A DNA stretch of 64,000 bases, taken from assembly GCA_018398815.1 (NCBI GenBank), contig CM031602.1:101834994-101898993 (forward strand), read 5' to 3'. The notes below the pieces were generated by a model. It saw only the letters and a program-made list of their open reading frames with translations. It ran no database searches and was not told the DNA's origin. A program made the translations under genes and the position numbers. Each line of letters starts with the position of its first letter. The first letter of the stretch is position 1. This document shows positions 55,050 to 64,000 of this stretch, piece by piece. Source of the stretch: Conus ventricosus (taxonomy: Eukaryota > Mollusca > Gastropoda > Neogastropoda > Conidae).

Positions 55050-56080
55050 AGATCTTATAATGACTGCAGAAAGTTTTTCGACCACCTGAAAAGGACCCTT
55101 TCCACTTAACACGAAGCTTGTTATGTTCATCAGTGAGTAGCACAAGGACTTTATCCCCTTACATGAAGGAACGAGCCTTCGCTTTTCTCTCTGCAAAGAC
55201 CTTGTACAATCTGGTTTTCTTTATCAGCTGACTGTTGAGGCAAGCTACATGCATCCTTCAACGATTATGCAGTCATGTTAAACGTATTGGTAAACAGTTT
55301 TACTGTCAGGCGTGTCCGTCTTATTGTCCATTGTGTCATCAGTAGATCCAAAGGACCCCTTGGGTTGAGTGTCGAAAAAGAAGTCGAATGGTGAGAATCC
55401 CAGCGTTTCGTTCGGCATTTCCCTGTATGCGAAAAGCAAAGCCGGTATGAAACGATCCCATTCATGGGGTCCTGCCTTGCAAACCTTCTCAACAATGGAC
55501 TTTAACGTTCCATTGAAACGTTCAAACCATGCCATGCGATTGGGGATGATATTGCTTGGTTGAACTGGAGAATTGACAAAATCTGTAAATTTCTCTCATG
55601 AGATCGGAAATGATTGCATTCCACACTCCGCCCCCCCCCCCCCCCCGCGAATTTCGTTGGAAAGACCCACTCTGAAAAAATCGCAAGTAGTAGGGCTACA
55701 GCGACAGACACTGTAATCAAATTTTCTTCAGTGGAATTCGCGTCTGGATACTTGTCGCTGTATCCATCAAAGTTAAGATTAGCGATATCGGAAGAAGACA
55801 GTGTAAAGGCCCAACCAGATCAATAGCCACTTCCGAAATGGGACGGAAATGAGAGGCATTTTGTGCAAAGGTGCACAGGGGACATGAACCTTCTGAATGT
55901 CTTTTGGCAGATGTCACATGAGCGGGGTATTCTGTAACTTCCTTTGTGTAGAACCTGGCAATAAAAAGAATCCCCCGCCTCTCTTTAATGTTCTTTTTGA
56001 TTTCACAATGACAGCGAACAATGCATAATGAGCCCGTGTGTAGGTACTGTCTCTCTAATGGCTTTGGAACGGACAACTTG
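55050..56080 (-). pseudogene. Element B integrase, frameshifted
   Basis: Zinc-binding HHCC region near 56,050-55,900 (CPLC at about 55,875), core start AIDLVGPL at about 55,825 (first catalytic Asp) and ILTLMDTAT. Later come WFERFNGTLKSIVEKVCKAG, PHEWDRFIPALLFAYREMPN and TLGFSPFDFFFDTQP (55,535-55,360), all hallmark blocks of Ty3/gypsy integrases. The C-terminal part contains DKVLVLLTDEHNKLRVKWKG near 55,150. Frame breaks are moderate. RT follows it on the same strand about 450 bases further on. Confidence 0.82.
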
Positions 56081-56329
56081 TTTGTTGTCCTGTCCAGGTA
56101 ACGCCTGTAGAGATGTTCAGAGTCCAGTATGTATACGTTGTGTGTCCGTTGGTATGTCAGTGACCGTCTGTTTAGCAGCAGAAAGTATTGTCGTCAGCGT
56201 CTCGTTTTTCCCTGCATTTCTTTTTAGATCAGCTGGGGTAATCTGGCGTTCATCCAGTTTTGAGACTTTTAGCGGCTTTTTAGCTTTTCCCTGCTCTATG
56301 ATGTCTGAGATCTAGTACTCACAAGACAA

Positions 56330-56500
56330 GGAATGAACGATCCTCCAGCACCACCATGTTACTGTAGCGACCACCTGGCCAAATTGCCAAGATCAGTCGC
56401 AGACTGGGTTTATCGCTCAATCACAGGCGGTAAGAAAATCCGGAAGTAGTTACGGTGTATCGACCGAAATTTTCGCAGGCGGGGTAAACGTTTCAATCTT
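56330..56500 (-). pseudogene. Element B protease-region block
   Basis: The minus strand reads FTPPAKISVDTP followed, after breaks, by INPVCD and WPGG-like text. This matches the 'x-x-VDTPY...NPxYDLxIGNxxG' block that precedes integrase in Gmr1-like mollusc and coral elements (from memory). The catalytic Asp of the protease is not visible. Confidence 0.4.
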
Positions 56501-57149
56501 GCCTCCAAACGACCTACACTTTTGGACAGTGTCGAGATATGGTTTTGTAGCACGAAAAGATTTTCTTTACACAGCGGTTGTGTGCACCAGTGTCTCGCAA
56601 CACACCAAAGCTCCTGCAATCCGTTGATGGCTCCGTTTTCTAACACCAGTCCTATCAACCGATTGATTCTGGTGCCAAAAACAAGGCTTCTTCACAATCA
56701 TTGGAGACTAATGCGGGATTTTGAATTTCATTTGGTTTGAAGGGCAATTCTATTCCAAAGAATTGCCATCACAAAAGAAACATCGCAATTTGTCTGATCG
56801 GCACGCTGACTGGAATATTGTGAACTTCGGTTCTGTCCACGAACTGGCCCAAAAGGTCTACGCGGTGTTGGTCGTTGTCCACGATTCGGAACGTTTTGTG
56901 AGGAGCAACGGGTTTTTCGGCGGCGAGTACTGGTACGACGAAAGTCACTCGACCGCGGAAAGATCCCTGTCCGTTCCTAGGATAGGAATATCCTTGAGGG
57001 ACCCCGAATGGACCCACGATTTCCTTTCCTGTACCTTCCTGTCCCGATGGGATTGTCCATGACGCATGAGGACTACAGATGGGAAAAATTCTCCTTTCCT
57101 AGCCACGCCTTATCTGGGTTAGCGATACAATAACTGATCAGCATCTGAC

Positions 57150-58095
57150 ACATTTCCTCAACGCTTTTCAAATTGCCTTTCTTTAAGGAAAGTGGCCAGA
57201 TCTTTGCTCCACGCTCTGGAAAAGTTGTTCTCTAAGGAAGGAGATCGCGCAGTGATTGAAAAGTTTTTGTTCCGTTTTTGGATAAATCGATCCCATCGAT
57301 CTAACAATGATCATGCGAATTAGAAACGACGGAACGTTGACTCCTTTGTCAGGCGCACAGAACGGAAAACGTTCGCGGAAAACGATCGCAGAACATTGAA
57401 ATTTTTGAGTTCTTCTTTCAACTGCTCCAAGTTAAATTTTGTTTCGCGCTAGTGTGTGGTACAATGCCAAAGCGCTACCCTTTTAAACACGTCGCCAATA
57501 AACAATGTTCCATTTTCCTTTGGCCAACACAAGACGTTGCGTGACTTTCAAATCGGAAAAGAATAAACTATCGATGTTCATCCGTTTTCCCTCGAAAGGC
57601 GGTAACTTTGGAATCTTATGCCGATTTTGTACTGAGGCGCGCTTGCGGAACCGACTGGTGGAACTGGTGGAAGTTCTCTCGAATGCCTGTATCTTCTAAT
57701 TCAGCATCGGTCTCTAGTTCTCAACTGCCTCAACTTAAATTGACGTTCTTTTCTTCAGCTTCCCTCTGTCGTCTTTTTTCTTCAGCTTCCCTCTGTAGTC
57801 TTTTTTCTTCAATTCGATTCCCTCAGTAGTCTTTTTTCATCAGATTTAGCTCCCTCTGTAGTCTTTTTTATTCAATTTACGCTTCCCTCTGTAGTTTTTT
57901 CTTCAAACTCTAGTTTCCTTTGGTTTTCTCACTTTCTAGTTTCCTTTGATATTTCTTCTCTCTTAGCCTGTCTGCTCTATCAATGCATTGTTGCACATAG
58001 TTGGTACGGTTTTTCTCCATCAAACCAGCGTTCCGCTTGTAGAACATATTTATCAAAATCATCCATAATGAACCGTTCAACAGATATAAACACAA
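57150..58095 (-). pseudogene. Element B gag (coiled coil and capsid), frameshifted
   Basis: The minus strand opens with MEKNRTNYVQQCIDRADRLR and continues through EKKYQRKLES repeats, a coiled coil encoded by tandem ~42-bp units (TCAGCTTCCCTCTGTAGTCT on the plus strand, 57,755-57,900). Then comes capsid-like text: TAFRGKTDE near 57,600, FRFESHATSC near 57,550 and ALCA/QRSQ near 57,360. The order coiled coil - 'PxFxGKxDxIDxFLxRFExHA' - helical domain is that of mollusc Ty3/gypsy gag. Confidence 0.55.
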
Positions 58096-58099
58096 AACA

Positions 58100-59515
58100 A
58101 TTTCTAAGTATGATTAAAAATAAGGCGATATATGATTGATGTTATATGTTTCACAAAAATCGTAATCTATACTATATACAAATAAAGGAAATTTCAATTT
58201 CGGTGTAAACAGAAAACAGCTTAACTAAAACAAGGTAGATATGAAACACAAGGATTGTATTTTTCCAGAAGTATTTTGTTCTCGAAAACAGGTATCAATT
58301 TGTAATTAAAAAAAAAAAAAGTCCGTAAGTTCAATGTCCTAATCTGTTTTTTCCTAATGAAAGGAAAAAAAACAAAGTTTTATGAAAATATTTTTCTTTT
58401 ATAAGTTTTAGTTCTTAAATGTTCTTGTTGTCAGTCTTTTACTTAATTTCAAATCGAATTTACAAAACGGAAGTACTCACCTTATACAAAAAATGAATAT
58501 AAATTTACAAAACAAATGAAGCACAAACATTAAAAGAGGGGAAGAAAAAAAAGAACAAACAAACTAGCGGGAAATCTACGTAAAAGATGAAAATGTTGAA
58601 AAAAAAACTGGATTAGGAGCTTATGTAAAGAAGTGTAGAGTGTAGGATTTTGAAAAAAGGGGCGTTGAAAAAAGGAAATGAAAGGATACACAGGATCAGG
58701 AACAGTGAGAAGGAATCATGAACAGCAAAAGAAGCCCTCAGACGCACCCTGTGGTCACTGTCCACCCGTGAAACTAGGAGACGCAGAGGAAAAACAAATC
58801 ACGCACAATATACAAAAAAAAAAACCCAAAACAAAACACTACAGTAATAATACAAAATGATTAACAATCAATCAATTAATCGCACATTACCCAAACGCAA
58901 ATCTCACACACCAAAAAAAAAAAAAACAATAGAAGAATTTATTAGGAGTTTTCCCCGCACTTGTCAACCTCTGTCCTGGTTGACGGAGCAAGGTCGGTTC
59001 AAGCTCTGGGAAAAGGGGACTACTTGGAATGAAACGATAGGACAGAGAGAAAGAAAAAAACAAAATAAACCTCATAAGGGCGATCACGGGCTGCTCCCAC
59101 TCTTGAACTAACCGCTCAAATGTAGCGAGATGCGGTGGGGGCTCACCGATTTCGGGGGGAAAAAAATTCGGAACCAACAAAAAAAAAAAAAACATCAGCA
59201 AAACTCAGTCAGAAATAAGAGAAAAGTTCCTCACATCGCACTGAAAATAAATTCACTCACACACATAACAGAAAAGAAAACAAGAATGCAATACAAATAA
59301 ATAATTAAACCTTTTCTTTTTTTTCCCTTCCCTCAAACCTTGAGGGACCAAATCAAAATCTTTTTTTTTTAATGAAAAGTATATCTTCTTTTTTTTTTCC
59401 AAACCCTGAGGGCACAAACAGAAATCTTTCCTCTGAGGGTACAAAAAAATTTTCTTATCCTTTTTTTTTTCCCAGGGGGAACAAAAACACTGGCAGCTGA
59501 CGTGGTGGTCACCAC
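58100..59515 (-). other. Element B 5' leader, homopolymer-rich
   Basis: About 1.4 kb between the 5' LTR and gag with long A and T runs. No domain recognised. Immediately inside the LTR the minus strand reads TGGTGACCACCACGTCA, similar to a tRNA-Trp primer site (about 14 of 18 positions). Confidence 0.4.
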
Positions 59516-59831
59516 TGTTCACACTGTCACTTTTGCCACACACGCATTCATGGACAGCATATACTCATACGCACACGCGATTTCTTTCCAATCAACCATA
59601 AGGCGCACTACCGGATGATTTTTCTTCTCCCCCTCTCCTTCGGGAAAAACACTTTACTACATAACATCAAACAATTTATAAACCAGATTTATCTACATGT
59701 ATCTTTTTACACCGAGAGATAAACTAATTCATTGAAGATTCTTATTTAAGTCTTGGCCTTCACATTACATTAGCCCAAAATCCAGACCAGGAGAATAAAT
59801 AACTCCTGCAATCATTGATGCCATGCCTGCA
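59516..59831 (-). repeat. 5' LTR of element B (LTR-B)
   Basis: TGTTCACACTGTCACTTTTG...CCATGCCTGCA, 316 bp. It carries the single-copy counterpart of the 42-bp unit amplified at 18,402-18,590. Confidence 0.85.
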
Positions 59832-60185
59832 TCAGATATAAGACTCCATACTGTCATGATTCCCTGTCTCTCTCGGACATCGTATTGCCCCCTTGATTTC
59901 TCCCGTCACTGGAGATATGAGTTCCGACTCCTCTCCCTCGACTTCTGTCACTGGAGAGATGATGAGTTCCAACTCCTCTCCCTGGAGTCTTTAATTGCTG
60001 GGGCTGAACTACCGGTGTGTTCCCCACACCATGGCCATCTTTAACCACCTCACGGGGTGAAAGGTGAAGGGCGAAGGGTGAAGGCCTGAAACACGAATAA
60101 GGTTCGTGTAAGTAACCTGCTTCCCAATTTAACATGAATTCTTTCTTTCTCTTTTCTTTAGGTTTTCCCCTGTAGCTTTCCCCAA
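59832..60185. other. Sequence right of element B, no gene seen
   Basis: Contains an imperfect ~40-bp duplication near 59,900-59,990 (GTCACTGGAGATATGAGTTC / GTCACTGGAGAGATGATGAG). No coding recognised. Confidence 0.4.
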
Positions 60186-60300
60186 CTATCTATGGCTCAC
60201 CTGGTAATGACTGGTCAGCAGTGAGGACCAGCGTCCTGACAGGTTCGAGTCTCTAGGCCATCTGCTGGGCTAAAACTGATTCTTTCCCCCTCCTCCTAGT
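60186..60300 (+). mobile_element. tRNA-like SINE head
   Basis: A-box-like TGGCTCACCTGG (60,193-60,204) and B-box GGTTCGAGTCT (60,242-60,252), about 50 bases apart, as in RNA polymerase III promoters. The intervening sequence does not fold as a real tRNA, so a SINE 5' end is more likely. The 3' end is not defined. Confidence 0.45.
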
Positions 60301-61293
60301 GAGTGCATACTCAGTGTTCAAAACACATGACCAGCACCTTACCAACCCTTATTAAACTATCTCTCAGTGGTCACTTTCACCCAATGACCACCCTTCTTTC
60401 TTGAATGAGTCATTCTCACCATTATTTGGGGACGCCCGCTACACTAGTCAAGCCACATGAATATTCTTCCTTTTTAGTAGTGGCATGTGGAAATGATTCA
60501 TATCACTAACTACATGTGATGGAGCGTCACATGCCTTGATGTCAGGCTACGTCACATGACACTTCAGGAGTCTTTTTATTTTAGCTTCTGCCGTCTGTCT
60601 GCCCTATTCATCTTCAGAAATTTGTTTACTCGGTTCAACCCCAGTCTTCCCTGAAGTCGGAGTGTGGGTGTCCATGTAACAGGGTAAAAAAAAAGGTCAC
60701 ACACGTAATGTTCTCATCCCAAACTGATGCAGCTGCACCATAGTGTTCAAATACTTCGGCTGTCTGGATGATCCCTGGAGTCTTTTAGCCAGAGTACGAC
60801 ATCAACAACAACAAACACAACCACAGCCCATGTCTGTTTTTTTTTTTTTTTTTTTTTTTCCCTCCACTTTCCCCCGCCTTTTTTTTTGTTCTGATTTTTT
60901 TTTTCTCTTTTTTTTTCTTTTTTTTTTTTTTGGCGGTCTCTTTCTTTTTCTTCTTTTTTGTTACAACACCTAAACGCCTATCATCTATCATGCTTACACA
61001 CAAACGCCCGCTTACGCGCGCGTTCCACACTTTCATTCATGCCCAGTTCCAAGTGTTGTTGATTTTTCTATCGTTGGACAATGCTTCTTTCTCATTTAAT
61101 GTATACTATGGTACAGTGATGTCTGGGTTTTTCAGTGCACTAGTGTATGTTGCAATGAGTTTGCTTGCTTGGTTCTTTCATTCTCACTTAATTCACCCCG
61201 GGTATGTGATTTATACCTGACGAAGTTGTAGTAGAAAGAACAAAGTAGCAGAAGGAGCAGAAGCGATCCGTATGGACAGAGGGAATCAAAAAG
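60301..61293. other. Intergenic sequence with T-rich tract
   Basis: No gene recognised. A T-dominated stretch lies at 60,837-60,950, with TTTTTC and CTTTC steps. Confidence 0.5.
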
Positions 61294-61299
61294 CAGCGG

Positions 61300-61377
<78 letters not shown>
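61294..61377 (+). repeat. (GA)n microsatellite
   Basis: Pure GA, about 42 units. Confidence 0.95.
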
Positions 61378-61381
<4 letters not shown>

Positions 61382-61754
61382 AAACAGTTCACAGTCTTAG
61401 TCTTTTTCAGTCTCCGTATTCCCCTAAAGGGTTGCGCCCTTTCACAAACAAAATCGAAAGAGTGGAAGGGCGCACAGAGGAATGGAGAGCGAAAAGATGT
61501 GTTAATCTCGTTACTCTCCTTCTTTTAAAAAAGAAGGGTAAAGTAGTGAAGATGATACCATAAAAAGAACTACGCTGCAGTGCATCACAATTACCAAACA
61601 GCATTTCGTGATAATACTCGAAAGGAAACCAGCCAATTGAGAAAGGATGAACAATATCGCGAAAAGGATCGCGCGCGTCTATTCCTGCGTAAATAAATCT
61701 AGAAGACAGGAGGGATAAATATTTACCGAGAAACTGTGATCGTTGGAAATAAAG
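61378..61754. other. 3' flank of the L1/Tx1-type LINE, no gene seen
   Basis: Probably the LINE 3' UTR; nothing else recognised. Confidence 0.4.
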
Positions 61755-64000
61755 TTATCTCAACAGATATTTGTTACGGAGTAGCATATGGGCTTCAAAT
61801 ATTGTATAAATAGATGTCGTTGCCTGCGTTTTTTTAAAAATACTTATACACATTTTCCCTATTAAGATTATGTGATTAATTTGATTCAGCGTAGCTTTTC
61901 TTATGGTCTTGTCGGTGACACCAAACATTACTTTTAAGACATCGATCTTCATATGAACGTCAAGATTAATTAGAATATAATTCTCAATCTTTCTCCAAAA
62001 TAACAAGACGGAAGGACATTCGTAGAAAAAATGTTCTATCACGTCGACTATATCTTTACAGTATGAACATTTGTTATCTTCTCTAACTTTCATCTTGAAC
62101 AACATGATGTTAGTTGGATATATGTTGTGCACAATTTTCCAGTGTAAAAGACGGAGTCTAGTTTCTTTTGTTGCTTGTATGGCAATAGTCCATATCTGTT
62201 GAGTGACATCAATGTTAAATAATCTTTTCCAGAAGCCAACCGCACATGGCTGAGTGTACTTATTTTCAATTATTTGTTTCCGAAATCCACTTATGCTTAA
62301 CAGGCTTTTACCACAGAACGTGGGAAAGTTGAGGGAATCTCGGTCATGAGCGGGTCGTTGATCAAGGTGAACACGCACAAACCTGCCCACCGCACTGCAC
62401 ACAACATTATACTCCAGCAGCGACTTGCTGAATTCCCCAATATACCAACTATTTCATCAAAAGACTTTAGTTCGTTGTTGATGGTTAGCATATCTTCCAC
62501 GCATAATATATTTTTCTTAATCCATTGTTTAAAAAAGAGAACATTGCCTTGATATTTTATGGTACTGTTATTCCAAATTACCCTAGACGCTGGTACTTGT
62601 AAATGATTATTGTTATCTAACCAAGTGCATAGCACCGAGTTCCAAAAATGTGATTGATAAGTTCCAGTCCTTTAAATTGCTTACTTTTTATGGTTGCATA
62701 GAAGCAAATACACTTTTCACCAAATTCTAAGAAATGTTTCTTGCTATACGCCACCACTTATTATTTGTGCCATTATCTGTGTCTTCTTTTGAGCTTACCT
62801 TGACTCCCCATTGTAACAAACATGCATTTTGAAATTCTTTTAAATCTATCATCTTAATCCCCCCCATATCCGTTTCGTGACACAACACTGTTCTTTTTAC
62901 TTTTTCAAACGCTTTCTTGTTGCAGTCCTTTTTTCTCCATACAAATCTATATAATAATCTATTGATCTCATTAATTACATACTCTGGTACAACTATCGCT
63001 TGCATTATGTAAACCCACTGCGATATTAAAAATGTTTTTACGATAGTTACTTTGCCCATAATACTCAAATTTCTTTTCTCCCATATAGAGATCAACCGTC
63101 TGCAATTTTCAATTCTACCCTCCCAGTTCTCTTCCAATTTAGATGCACCTGTGCTGTTACTAAAGTATATACCTAATATCTTTATTTTACTTTTTAATGT
63201 GAAATCCATAACCTTTTGTCTACAATTTATTTTGCTACCTAACCACATTGCTTCCGATTTATTTCTGTTTATTGTCAAACCTGATATGAATGAAAAGCTT
63301 TCAAATAATTCAAGCGCTATTCGCATATCGTTTTCGTCTGCTAAAAACAGTGTTATATCATCAGCGTAAAGAGCCAGTAACAAGGGACATGTCTCCTGAG
63401 TACTGTCATTACATTTAATTCAATGCCCTTGATTTCCGAACCGTTCCGTAATCTAATTGCCAATAGTTCAAGGGCTAAAACAAAGGCTAACGGAGAAAAG
63501 GGACAGCCCTGCCTGATTCCTGATTCCACTGCAAACGATTCGGAAATCCATCCGCAATAGTTTATACAGCTTATCGAATCGGTCATCAATATTTCTACCC
63601 AGTTAACAAAACCCTCCCCAAAACCGAATAATTTAAACGCGTTTAACATGAATTCTTTGGAAATAGAATCGAAAGCATGGAAATAATCAATAGTTATTAA
63701 TAGTCCTGGTTTGTTTTCGTGACGCAGTTGTTCGGTAACATCATCAATTAGACGTAATAATGTGGACACACGTCTTCCTTTTATGTATCCTACTTGGTCA
63801 TCACATATTAAAGAATCAATGACACTACCCAGTCGCGCCGCTAGACTTTTAGCTAGGAGTTTATAATCAACATTTGTTAACGATATTGGACGCCAATTGT
63901 TGAGATCATTTCTTGCTAAACCTTTTCCCTTATGTATAAGAGTTATTACGGCCTTTCTTTGAGTTGAAGACATGCTCCCCGCAGTAAATGCGGTCTTAAA
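61755..64000 (-). mobile_element. L1/Tx1-type LINE ORF2, C-terminal half, runs off window
   Basis: The minus strand encodes reverse transcriptase in four overlapping frames, so about three one-base shifts. Blocks: VITLIHKGKG (63,950), NWRPISLTNVDYKLLAKSLA (63,900), DQVGYIKGRRVSTLLRLIDD (63,790), DYFHAFDSISKEFM (motif A, 63,690), GIRQGCPFSPLAFVLALELL (63,500) and ALYADDITLFLADE (YADD, 63,360). Then come the thumb LKIKILGIYFSNST-like (63,180), WRKKDCNKKAFEKV (62,920), and a C-terminal Cys/His region CSYCKDIVDVIEHFFYECPS (62,070-62,010), ending at 61,755. The 'NWRPISL...VDYK' and 'DQVGYIKGR' blocks are L1/Tx1-group features. The endonuclease half lies beyond 64,000. Confidence 0.87.

Larger units (their letters stand above)
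53039..59831 (-). mobile_element. Element B: LTR retrotransposon, Gmr1-like order, internally deleted
   Basis: Direct LTRs (53,039-53,347 and 59,516-59,831, TG...CA, about 0.31 kb) bound a minus-strand element. Order from the 5' LTR: tentative tRNA-Trp-like primer site, leader, gag (about 58,095-57,150), protease-like block (about 56,500-56,330), integrase (56,080-55,050), reverse transcriptase N-terminal part (54,690-54,340), then the last RNase H residues (near 54,320), 3' UTR and purine-rich GGATGGGGGGTG before the 3' LTR. Integrase before RT again matches the Gmr1-like group. Most of RT and RNase H is missing. Confidence 0.82.

Noticed and set aside
60186..60300. A true tRNA gene
   Set aside because: A- and B-box-like sequences are present, but no cloverleaf with an anticodon arm or acceptor stem can be formed; recorded as a SINE head.

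Overview
The window is animal DNA, most likely from a gastropod mollusc. Three things support this. The only recognisable host gene is an LDLa - leucine-rich-repeat - 7TM receptor of the type first known as Lymnaea GRL101. The rest is dense, nested retrotransposon sequence of kinds common in molluscs, with very long GA/CT, CA/GT and homopolymer tracts. No bacterial, organellar, tRNA, rRNA or CRISPR feature was found. Two N gaps have exactly round sizes (1,000 and 100 bases), so this is a scaffold. Base quality is uneven: about 19.7-22.4 kb and 39-45 kb look like unpolished long-read sequence, full of homopolymer indels that break every reading frame.

Layout. Positions 1-17,363 and about 22,140-39,480 are two arms of one giant inverted repeat. 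Mirrored positions add up to about 39,460-39,540. Each arm carries, from outside in: one end of a long LTR (LTR-A), an ectodomain exon of the receptor, a 9.7 kb intron (fold-back MITE, 29-bp minisatellite, complete LINE with ORF1 and ORF2), a receptor exon with LDLa repeats, LRRs and all seven TM helices, a LINE 3' fragment, a second LTR-A, and a hairpin-ended unknown element. The two receptor copies point towards each other. Between the arms are the 1,000-N gap, an LTR-B fragment with a 42-bp tandem repeat, and two coding fragments of an unidentified, possibly Polinton/adintovirus-like, element.

Right of the arms, 38,923-48,371 is a full LTR retrotransposon (element A, minus strand, 1.75 kb LTRs, tRNA-Ala-like primer site). 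Then come a LINE tail, a CT tract, and a second LINE running into the 100-N gap. Positions 53,039-59,831 are a second LTR retrotransposon (element B, minus strand, 0.31 kb LTRs). A tRNA-like SINE head follows, and an L1/Tx1-type LINE runs off the right edge. In both LTR elements the integrase is encoded before reverse transcriptase. This is the Gmr1-like pol order, unusual for Ty3/gypsy elements.

How the parts relate. The only host function is the receptor: an extracellular ligand-binding region (lectin-like Cys segment, LDLa, LRR) on a rhodopsin-type 7TM with a non-canonical DRY position. The mobile elements form a readable stratigraphy: LINE fragment, cut by LTR-A, whose internal end is cut by the hairpin element, which is cut by LTR-B. 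The main open question is whether the palindrome is real (fold-back duplication seeded at the inverted termini of the hairpin element) or two alleles wrongly scaffolded head to head. The exact 1,000-N gap and the substitution differences between arms favour the artefact, but the sequence alone does not settle it.
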